The notes: generated from the sequence alone by a model not told the origin. DNA of 64,000 bases from Apteryx mantelli (GCF_036417845.1 NC_089980.1:133388516-133452515); one strand, 5' to 3'; positions 34,001 through 47,630 are shown, counted from the first letter of the stretch. Translations and numbers: made by a program.

Positions 34001-37000
34001 AAGGCACAGATAGCTCCGATAATGTCTTTTAATGGCAAGAGGAAGTTATTTAAGGGCACAATACATGCACCCTGTTGGGGATGGTTCCTGTATATGCCAA
34101 GAAACTTCTCTCATTCCTGCGGGAGCTGCTTGCTTTACTTATGGGACTGCCTTAAAAAAAAAGGCGGGGGGATTTCTGGCAGCATCGGGAATCTTCAGCA
34201 TGCCAAAAGGAAGAAAGACCAAAGGGTCAGCTGCCTTGTAAAAGGAGGGCTGCTTGATTAACTTTATGGAAAGAGACTGAGCTGTAAAAAGACGGCTTTT
34301 TGTCTGTAACAAGGCCTGAGAGTCAGGAAGGCAGCCAGCTGGGTAGTCTGCGCTAACCAAGACTATTAGAAGACCAAGGTCAGAAAGAGCCTGGACGCCA
34401 CCAGGAATGCGAGGAGAGACAGTCTGGCGAAGTGGCTATGTGGAAGAACCGAGGGGCAGCTGCCGACGACCATAAATGAGTCAACGAGCAAACGCATGCA
34501 CGATCCAGTCTTAGAAGGGAGAGAATTAAGTCTTCCAAGGCAAAAAAGAAAAATCCCGCGTCTCTCTATACATCTGTTCTATAGACAGCCGTTATATCAG
34601 CAGAGAGACAGGGCGACAGGAAGCACATTTCAAGACAATGTTGCTGCTCGTTCTCTCGGAGGGCGTTGCGAAAGCAGATACGCCTCAGTAAATGACTGCA
34701 AGAGCCCCAAACCTTCCCTGGATAGCTCTCACTGCAGCTAATACTTTCAGTGTAATAGAGGCAGAGGTTTGGAATAAAATATAGAGTCCGACACGTTGTA
34801 TATAATGTCAAATGGAGGCACTGCGCTTGGCCAGTCCTTCTGACATTATAATTAGAGACGGGGCCTGAATCAAAAATCCAAATGCGGAGCAGCCTGGTGA
34901 GTCAGCCGAGACGCACACACCAACATTGTCATTATCCTGAATTTTGTCATTTATAATGTAATCCAAACACCGCAGTCTTCAAGGCATTTGAGTTTGGGGT
35001 TGACAGACAAGCCCAAATTTGGTATTTATCCCTGTTCTCCAAGACTCAAATTCAGTAAAGTGTTTAAACACATAGCTGGGAGACGGTAAGATTTTGGAAG
35101 CTGCACTTGCAAAAAAAGCTGCCTAAAGTTGAACTTTCCACAATAGAGATAAACCTCAATTTCTAGGGCGCCCAGAATGAGCAGGTATCCGCAATTCATC
35201 CACCCCCAAATTGACCTTAAGGAAAAATATCTAAGCTTCATTTCTATCTCTGATTACTAGGGCTCAGATAAAAGCAAATCTGTTATAGCAAAAAACAGCA
35301 AACAAAAATCTCAAAGATGAAACTGATAAAGTGATTTAAAAATATATAACCAAACTGTGGCAGATGCTACTGACACCTAGCATTTTGGGGTGAGACCTGC
35401 CAATCCTGCCGAGCCCTACACGAATCATGGCACAGGTCCCTCCCTCAGGCCCCTGGAAGATACCCTGCACAGCAGCTTGTGTTAAAGGTGGGGTGCAAGC
35501 TTTCATCTGACATGTCCCGCTTCATATTAGTTTCTTAGCTGATGCACCATATGTTAGCAGGAAAATTGTTTTTATGATAGAAATGAGCAGGGAGCACTTC
35601 AAAGCAAATGCCCCTGCTCTGGTGGGAATACAGTAGGATGAAAGCAGGTTATTCTGCCAGTCACAGCAGGAGCAGCAGGACATAGATCCCCTCTTGCTGG
35701 CCAAGGGCACATTAATATGAAAGGCTATTTTGAAACATCAGCTCACAGCCAGGCCTAATTTGTGAAACCAAAAGTCCAGGACAGAACCAAGTACCCACAT
35801 GGAGCCAACCAAGCCCCTTGCAAAGGCTTGTACCCTCTCTACAGGCCATTTCTTTTCATCCCCAAGCTTCCTGATGCATTAGACCAGTTCTGCTGGGGAG
35901 AACCACCCTCAGAAAACAAGAAAGCCTTCTTTGCCAGGGAGCTGTTCCATTAAAGGCCAGATTAGCACGCATAGCAGAGAAAGCACTTGAATCCACAGTT
36001 TGTCTCTTTCTTACATGTGTGCTGCAGAGACACAGTATGAAAGGAGCCTTTCTAGAAAAGCATGGCCCAAAAAAACAGACTCTACTGCCAGTTGCATTTT
36101 TCTTCTTCCTTCCTTTCTCAATAGCAGCATGTCAGAGGCATGTAAAAGCTTTCAAACTTCCCATTTGCTTACTCCAAGTCTTCCAAATGTTTGGAGCTGA
36201 TCCTTCCGTGGTGCAAGTGGGTGCATCGGCATTTGGCCTCCACACTTCTCCTTCTGGATTCTGCTTCCTCCCCGGAACTCTCAACTCCAAATGTTTTGCA
36301 GACAAATTTGCAGGCACCGTTTTGCTAACTTCTGCCAATATAGCATCTGCGCAAGAGATAAGGAATGCATGCATTCCTTCTTCCACTACTGAATTAAATC
36401 CACTTAGCAAACTTGAAATTTAACATAAATGTCTGGTAAAATCTACAGAAACAGAAACATTCTCACCAGTGCAGTAGGAGTTGGATCTGCCCCTGAAGTA
36501 GCAAATTTTAAGAAATGCCTATATGTTGATCAAAGGTGGACCTGTACACTTATCTTAGCGACAGTAACATGAAACAGTGTCTAAGCAGTGGTACTTCAAG
36601 GCTGCGGGGACTAGCTTCTCCACTTCCTAATGCTGCTGATATTCCTTACAAGTATACCATGATCTGCTGATGGATAAATAGCCCAAAGGCCATATTCTGC
36701 CATCAATTACACATTTACAAGTTTAAAAAATGTGCTAGCAAATTGGAGAGGTCAAATTCAGTCAAGAGTCAAGAGGACTGAGAACAGAATTTGGCTTAAA
36801 GCTTCAAGCAAAACATTTCCCTGATACACACAACACAGTATATTTCCCAGGATTTCATTCTTTCTACAGAAGGAATCCATATTTTCCTTGGTTTGAGGAT
36901 GAATTTAGATATAGTTTTCTAAATATGTGGAAATGTGGGAAGCTCATGTCTCTTTGATGGTTCAGTTGCATCTTCTAAGGTAAAAAACTGTGATCTGCTG

Positions 37001-37570
37001 CTGATTATAATAGAACTCACTGCCCACCTGCAGGATACTGAACTACGATATATGTAGATGTTAATTTTACTGCAGATGAGAAACAGAGTGCAGCATCTAT
37101 TTCTTCTGAAAACAGTACAGCTGACAGATGGAAACTCTTGAGCATCAGAGTAGGCTTCAGTGGTTAAAAGACAGGTAAAAGGAGAGTCGGGAACTCTTAT
37201 TTCCATTCCCAGCTGTCTCAGTGATTTGGTTGTGTGGACTGGGATGCCTTACTTGGAGCCAGAGTCCTCAGGTCACTGAGAGCTTTGTGTGAATGTGGAT
37301 TGGTATTTGTTGCATAGTTTTGCTGTCACTCAAATCCTTCCTCTGAAAAAAAACATTGAGAATAATTCTTCCCTCCCACTGATGTGTCAGTTCTTAACTC
37401 CATGTTTGCAAAACTCATTATAACTGTTTTTCATGAAAGGTCTTAGAGAAGTGCAAAACAGATTTGCCACCCTTTTTTGTTACAAAGGCTTTTGATGTTT
37501 CCTCTGATTGTCCACATTTTCAGAGATTAGTTAGCTTTTCAAAAGGATTATATGAAGTGAAAGCCTGCCA
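31084..37570. other. gene-poor DNA with a possible conserved regulatory block at 34.8-35.0 kb
   Basis: No gene is supported between 31.1 and 37.6 kb. At 34780-34995 an AT-rich motif-dense block with an inverted TATAATGTCA repeat resembles vertebrate enhancer sequence. A 134-codon open frame at 36019-36423 lacks a protein-like pattern and splice context. Confidence 0.35.
34795..34995. promoter_or_regulatory. possible conserved non-coding regulatory block
   Basis: TATAATGTCA at 34801-34810 is repeated as its exact reverse complement at 34841-34850, and ATTTATAATGT recurs near 34952. Between them are TAATTAGAG and AATCAAAAATCCAAATG-like motifs, mixed AT-rich homeodomain and GC-rich boxes (gagtcagcc). 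Dense motif content without coding potential is typical of developmental enhancers. Conservation cannot be tested here. Confidence 0.25.
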
Positions 37571-37573
37571 TAG

Positions 37574-37625
37574 CAGGAGGTTGGACTCAGTGACCCAGAA
37601 GGTCCTTCCAATCCCGTGTTCCTGG
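37574..37625 (+). mobile_element. CR1 LINE 3' tail fragment
   Basis: The segment 'AGGAGGTTGGACTCAGTGACCCAGAAGGTCCTTCCAATCCCGTGTTCC' matches the sense CR1 3' end ('GGTTGGACTAGATGACCT..AGGTCCCTTCCAACCC') in order and spacing. The fragment is short and the element is therefore on the plus strand. Confidence 0.65.
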
Positions 37626-40381
37626 AGGCCTTTCCAAGTCATACCAAAGATGTTAAAGGCTACTTGTGTGGTCTGAACTTAATACCTTCAATACACACTT
37701 CCCATTGAAACTTTTTGTGGCATCCATTTAACACAGTCTGGATAGACGCAGGGGAAGGAGAGCGCCTTGATATGAAGGTAAAAGAAAGCACTTGCCACAG
37801 TAACGATGGGCAGCACCGTATGAGTTGGCTGACAACTCAGGAAACTGAAGTGGTCACACGCCAAGAAACACCTTGACGGAACCAGAACAGCCTTCATATC
37901 GCTAGCCTTGAGACACCCTCTGCAGAAGCATCACTTTTGTTACCACCAGCCATTCAGTCCTCGACCTCCCTTCTGAAACCCAGCAGCTAGCAGCAGTTAC
38001 GACAGTGGTTTTGTGGCGTAGACACCTGTCCATATGAAACTAATTTGGGACCACCAAGCTCATTTTCTTGTGGCAATTTACCAGCTTACCATATGTTAAT
38101 AATTTTTGATAGCCACTGACTTGGGCTAGATTAAAATTTATGATACAGTGGTGGAAGATGCTTTGGTTATGCTATTATCCAAGTTCATACCTTACCTAGC
38201 TGGAAAGTAAGCTTTCCAGTGTTGGAGCAGGTATGTGTTAGAGATGAATTCTGATGGTCTCACCCTACCTTCAAGCCTATCCCAACTGTAAAAACTAACG
38301 GTTTCTGATGTTCAAATGTGCTTTGCCAGCCAAAATGTCAACCGCATGCCACCTCAGAGAAGGCCACAATTCAGTGGTTGCACGTCAGACCAATTGGACC
38401 ATATTTATAAAGTGCTTTGATATCCCAGATGAAAGGACAGTATATAAATACACCATTCATTTAGGTTGCATACAGTAGCAGCAAACAAAAATCATTGCCC
38501 ACAGGTTTAGAAAGGCATATTCCTGTTTATTAATTGAAGACCACATAAAGAACGCTTGGTTAAAGTGTTCCTTTTGGAGTGGACATTTCAACGCCGGTCC
38601 AGCGAATGAAAATAATCCTGAAAATTTGTATGGGTAAACGGTGTAAACAAAAAGTTTGCACAACTTCTCAAACAAAATTGTCTTTAAAAATGCAATGAAA
38701 AACTTTTCCTATCCTTGTTCCCTACAAGTCAATGGGAAGTGAGTCAGTCAGTCCTTTCCAAGGTCAGGACTACAGTGAAGTTATCATCCTAGCAAATAAT
38801 TTTTAAAAGAGAAGAAGAATTGCTACATCATGAGCATCAGCTACTCAGCAACTTAATGCACATCACACTATTTGGGTTTGCTGTACAGCTAGGTTTTCGC
38901 TGTTTTATGGGTATGACAGAGTCTTCTGGATTTCTAGACCTGTATTCTTTACTTCTTTCCCATGTATCTTTTACATACATGACCCTCTCAGTTCATTTGG
39001 AAAGCTATGTTAAATAAAACCCTTTCTGTCTGTCATTTCAGCATTCAAGCACTGAGCAGACACCAATTCATGTTCCAGGGTGCATGCAGTGTCTTTCATA
39101 TATCATAACCATAAAAATAAATAAATTACAAAGCAGAAAGATAAGGCACAGGTTTAGGCTGCCTTTTGAAGATTTATTAAAACAAACTGATATTTCTTAT
39201 AATGTGCATGTAACCAGAATACATAATTGACAATGATAATCATTAACAGGTACTAATGTTATTTCAGAACAGAGGACGGAATGAGACAGACTAAACCTCC
39301 GTGCATGCAGTAGAGGAAATCCAAACTGCGATAATTAAATGCAAATAAAGCCTGGGGGCAAAAATTCCTGGTCTCCCTAAGATAAGAGAAATGTATTTCT
39401 ACCATCTATACTTCATTTATTTCTCTTGAAGACTCTAATTTGTTTTTAAGCTAATAGATCAAACATTCTTGTCACAGTTCATACAACTGTCTCAAATATG
39501 TGAGAAGTACCCGCCAGGCGAGGACCACCAGCAATTTTTATGATTTCTTTACACTACAAATATTTGGCAGAACTGAAATCACCCAATAAAATAAACCTGT
39601 GGATTCATCTGCAGTTTTAGACTCTCTCCAAGTATTCTTTGGACTCCTTCCCAAAATAACTGATGCTCATGATATTCCAATATCAAATGAAAATATGTCC
39701 TAATTTTCATGTCTCACTACCACCATCTGTTATTAAAGAGAAAGTCATCTTTTTTCATAGCAGGCCAGGTGGCTTGGTGACACCAATGCGGCCGAAGCTC
39801 TGCTCCAGCAGCACTTTTGGTCCTTCACACCCCCAGGCTGGCAGGATTTGGACCTAATGCAAAGGCAGAACCCTTGAGCGGTGATGGTGGAAGATCATTT
39901 CTTCCTCTACCAGCACTGTCTGCCAGCTGCTACCCAAAGCTACTGGCAACACTGGGACATGGGTGCTGTCTCTCGAGGAGAGAAGCAGCTTGGAACTGAA
40001 TTATGCGCAGGAACAGCTTTGGGGAAAGGCTTAGGATGCTCTTTGGAGAAGCCTTTGGCAAAAGAAATAAGTGAAAAATAGCATGTTTGAAAAGTTGGTC
40101 CGGCACTGGTGTCACAGTAGAGGTCTTCAATGAAAGCCACTCAGTGCTATATCAATCTTGCAGTCATTTTTGTGAGATTCAGACCTGCTGGCTGATACTG
40201 CAGAAAGTTGATATTCTAGCCTTATAGACATTCAGCTCTTCCCGTTATTGCACCCATGCAAGTGTAAGGGTCACGTCTTTCTCCTCCCAGCCAAAGATGA
40301 ATCAATTTACAAACTACCTCAGCCTCCTGCCTCTACCATTGCCCTTGACAACCAAATCACCTCACCGCTTATCCTCCTCAC
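37626..40381. other. non-coding DNA, nothing recognised
   Basis: AT-rich sequence with only random short open frames. No repeat or splice-bounded exon was recognised. Confidence 0.4.
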
Positions 40382-40507
40382 CGAGGCAGCCACGGCCTGA
40401 ACAGAGTGGGGCAGCAGCTGAGGCAGCTCTTCCATGTTAGTACCAATTGTTTTCACTCCAGAGGTCTCAAGCTGCATGTTTTTTGCAAGTGCTACTTGCA
40501 GTAGGCC
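40382..40507 (-). CDS. candidate exon (42 codons) in a 128-codon minus-strand open frame
   Basis: On the minus strand an acceptor (tttgtggcatttacag) at 40508 opens a segment of 42 codons, phase 0 at both ends, closing at donor TCG/GTGAGG (40382/40381). The peptide is GLLQVALAKNMQLETSGVKT followed by EELPQLLPHSVQAVAAS, largely helix-forming. The frame stays open on both sides (about 128 codons in all), so retained-frame readings are also possible. A run of this length occurs by chance several times in 64 kb. It could be an exon of the gene at 20 kb, but the phase cannot be connected directly. No family is recognised. Confidence 0.22.
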
Positions 40508-42420
40508 CTGTAAATGCCACAAAACACTATAACATCTGGTACATGGTGTCAGTTTTACATGTTTTCCACATGAAAGGAACATGGCTTTTGTTTCCACTGG
40601 TCTCCTGCAGTATAGTGCCCAATAACCTTGTAGGTATTGCTTTTTAGGGTTATCACCCATTCTGATTTCGGCAGAACACCTTTCTTTAGATGAGACTTGT
40701 CTCACACCTTGTTAGACTAGTTGGCAGGCTGGCTAGCACTGACTAGCTGGCAAAAGAAAAACCTCTGTATTAGTGTAACACTGAATTAAAACATCTCTGT
40801 TTCCCATGGATTGAAATGGCTTATTTTTTTATATAAGAACATAGCTCCACGACATGTACATCACATCAGAAGAATGGGCAAATACAGCTGGTCAGAAATT
40901 TCCCATTTTGTTTTATTTTTTTTATTGTCAAATTTGGTTTGTACAAAGACAATGCTGTCCCTAGGAAGAGCTTGACTTTCCTGAAATGGTTCAATTTTCC
41001 CTTAAAAGAACTGAAGAAAAGCATTTAATTTTGGGTCAATGTGATCTGAAAATTATAAATATTGTAGGTCAAGACAGCTTGACACGAGTCTGCTTTAGTT
41101 GGAGTTACATGTACAATTTGGGAGCTCCATATCAGCTGTGGAGCAATGGAGAGTCACTCGAACAGGGAAGCCCAGCCAGTAAGATGAAGAAAGACCATAA
41201 GAAAGCCAAACTACAACTTCCACAAGGTGGACTGGCAACTTCTGTAAACATAACTTAATGTTGAAATAGCTCAAGCAAAAAAAATATTTCAAAATATTTC
41301 CCACATTCACAATAAAAGATTATTTTGCAAATTTTTCATTCTATAAAAAGTTTAAAACAATTCAGTTTGGGACCCAAAAATGAGGATGAAAATGAATGTT
41401 GAAAGACAGGACACATATCCACATCTTTAGTTTATTCCAGTGACAAGTCTACTCAGAGCCATAAAACTATTTTGTTGTCTGGCACGGAGTACTGGATCAT
41501 GGAGGGATTTCCTGCTTTGTATAACGCTCTATATAGTAGATGCTATTATATACTATTATTCCCACTCAAGAGATAGGAAACTGGGACCACAAACTCATTT
41601 GAGTTTCACCACGTTGATGACTGGTTCAAAGTAGGTTGTTTTTGCAAAATGTTTAAAATGATTTTGAGTGAGTTTAGAATGTTCCTGTGGATGCTCTCCC
41701 TACCAATCTGAAAGCCGTTCCTCAATGTTAACATGCAGAAAAGCCTTTGTGAACAATTTCCTAGAGCGTGGACAAGGTACTTGGAGACAGGCAACTCCAT
41801 TTCTACATGTAAGAAAGGCACACAGGACAGCGCAGCAGCATCCAGCACTCTCAACGTTTCTTACACCCAGCAGTGCAGTAACGTGAACTTTCTGGACTGT
41901 TGCCTTCAAATGCCCCATGGCCCCTCTCCTCATTTTGTTCTCTCTGCAGCAACACTTCCCAGGGAACCCCCAAGCTGGCATTTGAGGTGCTGCTACTTGG
42001 GCAATATGGAAAACAGCACAGAGGATTTTAGAAGGACTCTGCTTGTTAAAACTGAAAATCTCTCAAGGAAAGTGCCCTTTGAGGCAAGCTCTCTTCCAGG
42101 ACACAACCTCGAAGGCATGAAAAAATACTAGTAGGTGGCAGGTTCAAAACAAGCCCAAAGATATGGTTCATCGCAAATTGTACAGTTAATCTGCAGGGTT
42201 CATGCTGCAAGATGTTGTAAATGAGAAATGTTTACATGAGTTCAAAAAGTGACATTGACAGCTCGTGTAGATGGGGGAATGGAGAAGAGGGGGAATTTTT
42301 CTGAAGAGCAGAAACTCATAGGAAGTAGGTCCCTGAACATTCAGCCAGGACTGAGATGGGCCCTTTTTCAATAAGTACTGGCCTGGTGTAGGCTATTGGG
42401 GATGTTACCCCAATTATGGT
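40508..42420. other. non-coding DNA with a possible MIR-like piece at 41.55 kb
   Basis: At about 41545-41600 'ATACTATTATTCCCACTCAAGAGATAGGAAACTGGGACCAC' recalls the MIR antisense 'ATTATCCCCATTTTACAGATGAGGAAACTGAGGC'. The rest shows nothing recognised, only chance open frames (for example 41733-42131). Confidence 0.3.
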
Positions 42421-42429
42421 GTTACGAGA

Positions 42430-42590
42430 GTAGAAACATAAAATAGAAGGGACCATCTCAGTCCTCAGTCCCTGAAGCTGACTCTGTCATTGCTAGCACC
42501 AAGCCAGGTTGTTCTTCACGATCCTCTTTGGCTGAACAATGATGCCTTCGGGGAGGGGAAGGATGTCTGTCACCCGATGCCCATCTAGAT
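42430..42590 (-). mobile_element. possible CR1-like fragment
   Basis: The segment beginning 'GAAACATAAAATAGAAGGGACCATCTCAGTCC' resembles the start of antisense CR1 3' ends ('AATCATAGAA..GAAGGGACC..CATC'). The following bases fit poorly. Strand and family follow from that block only. Confidence 0.35.
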
Positions 42591-43529
42591 CTGTTCAGGC
42601 TCACCACCTCTGCCTTGTTCTTGATTCAGGTCATTGGCAGCCCCACTGAATCTTTGTTGTTCTCTTTCGGTGAAGCATCCCAGCTGTGAGACTTGTTTTT
42701 TTACAACAGGCCTGTAGATGGCTATAAGGGTCTGGGAGATGGGATGTGTTGCGGCCTGAGCAGTAGGCATTCTACAGACACATCTGAACTTCTCACCACT
42801 GTACATTTGCCCGCAATTTGGAGGACTGGGAGTCATGACCAAAATGGTCTATTCAAATTTTATCTTTCTATTCTCATGATGCCATAAATGCAGTGTCATT
42901 CCTGGAGGTCTACACCAGGCCAGTACCTGCTGCAAAAGGGCCTTTCTCAGCCATATGTTGAAGGACCTACCTTTCATAGGTTGCTATCCTTTAGAAACAA
43001 ACTCTCTGTCCCTCATCTCTTGTCTACCCAAGCTATCAGTGTTCTCCTCACCATGTGACTAGAATAATATGTAAAGGGGGATTGACTCTCCTCTGCATGC
43101 AAAGGCAAGTGGACTTTATGGCAAAGCAAAATATTAAATATGATGGGACAGTGCAGAAACATGTAAAAAGCTGGGTAAACCTGAAGAAGGTGTACAGAAG
43201 GTGTATAGGCTGTGCAGAGCAGCCTATACCTTCAGTCAAAACAACCTCCCAGTTCTTAAGTCCTTGAAGGAAATTATTTCATTGCCAGTATCAAGACAGA
43301 CTGCCCTGCATGACTCAGAAATCACAGCTGGAGATGCCTCAACCAGCTGCACCAACTGGGTGAAGACCAAACTCCTACAGATTGAACTAAAGAAACAGAA
43401 CTTGGGAGCTGCGAACATCTCATATCCTCTGCAAGGATCCCGCACCACACTTGCCATTGGGTTAAGCTCCTATTGAACATGAGCAGAGCTCCTTACATGT
43501 TGTGCAACACAATGGAAAATTGAGACCAT

Positions 43530-43640
43530 ACCATAGATGAGGACATGAGAGTTACGTGGTTTGCCTGAGGCCACACAGTGAGTCAGCGGCTAGAATTATA
43601 AACTTGGGAGTCCCTGGCTCCAAGTCACTTATTCAATCTA
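43530..43640 (-). repeat. MIR/CORE-SINE-like fragment
   Basis: 'GATGAGGACATGAGAGTTACGTGGTTTGCCTGAGGCCACACAGTGAGTCAGCGGCTAGAATTATAAAC', then 'GTCCCTGGCTCCAAGTC' and 'CTATGCTGTCTCT' aligns well by eye with the antisense MIR core ('GATGAGGAAACTGAGG', 'TTGCCCAAGGTCACACAG.TAAGTGGCAGAGC..GATT', 'CTGACTCC..GTC', 'CTATGC...CT'). It is an old copy, better preserved than the others here. Confidence 0.6.
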
Positions 43641-46600
43641 TGCTGTCTCTAAGGCATATTACATTGGGGGTATTGTATGGAAATGGCATTAACTTTAAAG
43701 AGCACTGTACAGTAGAAGCAAGCAAAATAACTGGGCTTTATTGTGGGCTGCCTTTTTTTAAAAAAAAAAGAATGAAAAAAGTGACATGAGCAGTTTTGCA
43801 AACATACAGTGTAAATTAATTTTGCACAATTTGATTTCAAAACCTCCCTCCTGGATTAGTAACATAAACACAAAGTTTAAGGCCATAATGGACCCCTTTT
43901 TTACACTCTTCTTTTTCTTTTCTGGCAATTCTGTTAACCCCCGAAAATAGAGGTTTAATATGGAAATGCTGACAGCTCCTTAAGCAGAGCATCGCATTTG
44001 CAACACTGTAATTATGCCTACTCCAAAATGCTCCAAAGAAAACAAGATTTTCTTGTTCAAACAAATCTTGAATGGTTTTAACTCAGAATTAAATCATTCA
44101 GACCAAAAAGGACTGTGTTATGTATGCCGAACCAAGGCTGTACCAAGGAGATGTGGAAAGAGATAAATGCAAACTGATTTTACAGTATTTACGTAATTAG
44201 ATCCACATCTCTGCTTTTGAATGAGTAAAGACCAGATTAACCTTATTATTATTATGTTTATTTGATTGACTTAGAAATTCCATCTGGATAAAAGAGAGTC
44301 TAGATGTCTTTTTCCATTCACGCCCAGCATGAAGCCAATCGACATGTCTCTCTAAGTAACAAATTTGTTTTATGTCATCTATCAGCAAGATACTGTAATA
44401 CTGGATATAGCTTCAGTTCAATGGATGAATGCTCCTTAAAGACCAGGCAGTTTAGAGTTTCCATCCTGCATTTTTATGTCCCCACAGAAAATTACTTGTC
44501 AGATTTTCCGTTCTTGTGAAGATGGTTGTAAGTAAATGTGTGGTGCAGAACGTGTGCATGGCACATTTGAATGAGAAAGCAATCAGTGTCTCAGCACTGT
44601 TTTCCTGGCGAAGGAAGATGCTTGCTCGTTTTGAAGGACTTTCTTGGATCCTATTTCTGTACCATATAGCAGAGGCAAAGATGTACATATGTACGGGATT
44701 GCTACAGTGGTGATCAGAGGGGAATAAGAGAAAAGGGAGAGATTTTTTCCACAAGTTGTGATTTTGCTTGTTAGGACTGCTTCATGCAAATAAGCCTCCC
44801 AAACAATATTCACTATACCCCCATCATAGCACAGGTAACACCGGATCAAAAATAGAGAGGAACTTAGTGTCAGCAGTGTCCTATTTGGGGGCAGGAGGTT
44901 GTTTTGGTTAATAGGAGAAAAAATCCCTGCAAAAGGCTCCTTAGTTAATTTGCAGAACTATTTTACCAGCTAATTAAAAACTACTGTCAGGAACCTTCTC
45001 TTGGTGGCTACCCTTACTTTCCAGGAAGAAGGATAATACAGTGGGCTAAAACTTGGTCAGTTTGGATTTGCTTTCCAGCTTTATGTAAACAAGACTGAGC
45101 CACATAGTCTTCTCCACCATCTCTAACCTGGGCAACACAAACATTCAATTTTCTCTATAGGTTGCAATCTTTTCCGGACAGACTCTTCTTCTGACAATCT
45201 GTAAGCACAATAACCAGTTTAGACCTTTCAGTGCTACTCAGAGGCATGCAATTAATCCAAAGAGACGACCATTTGAACCCAACCAAGAACACTTGCGTTA
45301 TCAAAGTGGCCATTTTATAACGGTAAATGGTCCTCTTACGGACATTTCTTATTTTAGCTGATTTCCCATTTCTTATTCTTATAGGCCCGCAGGAATTTGC
45401 CATCAGACTGCAATTTGAAATAGTCAGTTACATTACAGGAGACTGCATGTTATCTGTCTCAGTTGTAGGCTCGTTTTACTGCAGACACTTGCCTTTGACT
45501 TCCTCCCATGCATTATCACAACGGACTCCAACTTTGCTATTCTACTGGAGAAATATTGCGTAATACTAATACTACCCTTACACAGCAACCCTTCCCCCAC
45601 AGGGAAGTAAGCCTCAGGCCAGACTAAAGTTTTGATATTAAAAGCACAGAAATGTGTAAACCCGTAATAACGCACTTGGACTGCAGCTCTCCTTCAGGAA
45701 AACAACAAAACAAAAACCTCCTAATTAAGCTATTGGCTTGGAGGAGCTACCAAGTCCAAAATAATTTTGTCTCCATATGGAATTTATGTGAAATGCGACA
45801 TGCAATAAAATACCAGCGCACGCAGATGTGGATGTTCCCCAGCTGGCTGCCTGCGTCTTTGATGGCAAGCTACAAAGATCGTTCCCTCCATAGTCATCTC
45901 TGCAGGACGCAAGAGGTGACTCCTTGATGCTTGGGCGGTGGAAGGAAAAATTTAAAAAGAGAACAAGAAAGTTTACAAACGTAAATGTTGCCCTGAGTTT
46001 TACTTTCCATGTGTCCAAAACTGTGCAGTCTTTAGTGTTTTATCCCTATTAAATTTAGCAATGGGCCACATAATGCCAGTGAAATTCATAGTGAAGCACA
46101 GCCACCATCTCCCAGTGGTTTCTGCTGGAAGCTGACGATGCAGATGTTATTTTTCCCTGCAGCTGTTGGGGGCAGTAGACAATCAATCCTGGGCTTTGCT
46201 AACCTGTATGACCTGGGTGTGGACCATATACGCACCTTGATGCCAAACAGCTTTGCAAGCCATCTGCCAAGTCTGGGAATCTAGTGAAAATATGCAGTTC
46301 TGTTGCAAGAAGTGGCTTTTTTGGTGGTCCTTGAGATATGGACTCCTGTGTTCCTGATAAGGGGCCAAATCCTGCTATCTTAAATGGCAACTGATTTTGG
46401 CTAGAATTTTCCTATTTTCAAGACAGAGATATACTTATTTTACAGTGCGCTGCTGACTTTTTAACCTAGTTCCAGGAAATGAGTTGTACATCCCAGGGTC
46501 CGGAGGACAGATTTGCTTCGGTCTCAGGCAGGACGCAGAGTGCAGGCAGAGACCAGCAAGACAAAATTTTGGAGGTTATTTTTACACTAGTGGTTACCAA

Positions 46601-47495
46601 AGATTTTTCTTCCCTGCTGACTACTGTACAGCCCTAAGGCATGCCAGGCACAACTAATAGCTGGGGATGCACCGAAATGCACGTTGGGTCATACGATGCG
46701 GGAAGGCCACAGCACTGATATGCAGCAGGAGCAAGGAGCCTTGTTCAATCTATGCGTCAGCTGTTGCCTATTTTACATTTTAGCACACTGTAGGATTCCC
46801 TGGTCTGCACTGACATCCGTGGTCAGCTTTACAATCATTCTGAAGTCCAGAAGCTGAATAGGCCACCTCATCCTCATCCTCAGACCCCAGAAATTAGGAG
46901 CCTCAACTCAGCTATGAACCCTCAATAATCAATGGGGAGAAGGAGCAGCATCTCAGAGGACAAGTGAGCCCAAGATTTGCAGGTGTAAGCAAAAGAGGCT
47001 TCTCATGCTCCCGTGACTATTGAAGGAGATCAGGCACTTCATTCAGACTAAAATCAGTTTGTAATTACAGCAGAGATGGACCTTCTGCAGTGGGTTTGGA
47101 AGTCACCTCTGCCCTCTAGGTCTCAAGCATTAGAAACAACCTGACTTCTTCCTTTTCTGACATTTCCCAACTCTTCTTTTCCTAATGAGAGAGAGAGATT
47201 TTCTACACTCTGGTCAAAAGCTCAGGGCTGGGACTTTTTTTCTTTAGCTTACTCTTACGGCATACCAGTCTTTCACTTTGCCATACTGGGGACCTGCCAG
47301 AAGAGCCCTGGCTGCTTTCTGGGCCAGGTTGAGACAGGGAGGTAGCTGGTATGCGCCAGGGTCTTTGCTCAGTATGGGACTGCGCCGTGGTCAGGTAATT
47401 GTAGATGTCTAGCACAGCAGGTGCCAAAATGCTACTTTAATAAAACCATTGCTTTTAATAAGAATAAGAGCAAGGAGAAATGCCCAGTAGCTAAA
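43641..47495. other. gene-poor DNA
   Basis: No gene or element is recognised. A run of TTATTATTATTATG near 44244 and a polyA tract near 43760 are simple repeats. Open frames such as 45725-46018 lack support. At 44475-44526 a small exon-like segment (acceptor tttatgtccccacag, donor GTAAGT) is present, but it is only about 45 nt. Confidence 0.4.
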
Positions 47496-47499
47496 AGGC

Positions 47500-47630
47500 T
47501 AGGCCTTGATCCTGAAAATACATGCTCACATGAGTAATTATATGCATTTAACAGTCCTCCTACAATGCTCTGAGAACTTAGAAAAGGTACTGATTCCCTT
47601 TGGTTCCCATGGACTTCGGGGGAGACAGGA
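47500..47630. repeat. possible palindromic DNA-transposon-type repeat fragment
   Basis: 'GGCCTTGATCCTGAAAATACATGCTCACATGAGTAATTATA' and, further on, 'TTCCCATGGACTTCGGGGGA' resemble an archosaur/turtle repeat with the blocks 'GGCCAAATCCTGC..TTACTCACATGAGTAA..' and 'TCCCATTGACTTCAATGGGA'. The two blocks occur in the expected order. The identification is from memory. Confidence 0.35.

Noticed and set aside
36019..36423. 134-codon plus-strand frame
   Set aside because: About ten frames of this size are expected by chance in 64 kb. The peptide shows no domain-like pattern and no splice site.
41733..42131. 132-codon plus-strand frame
   Set aside because: Chance length in the expected range, no repeat or protein recognised.
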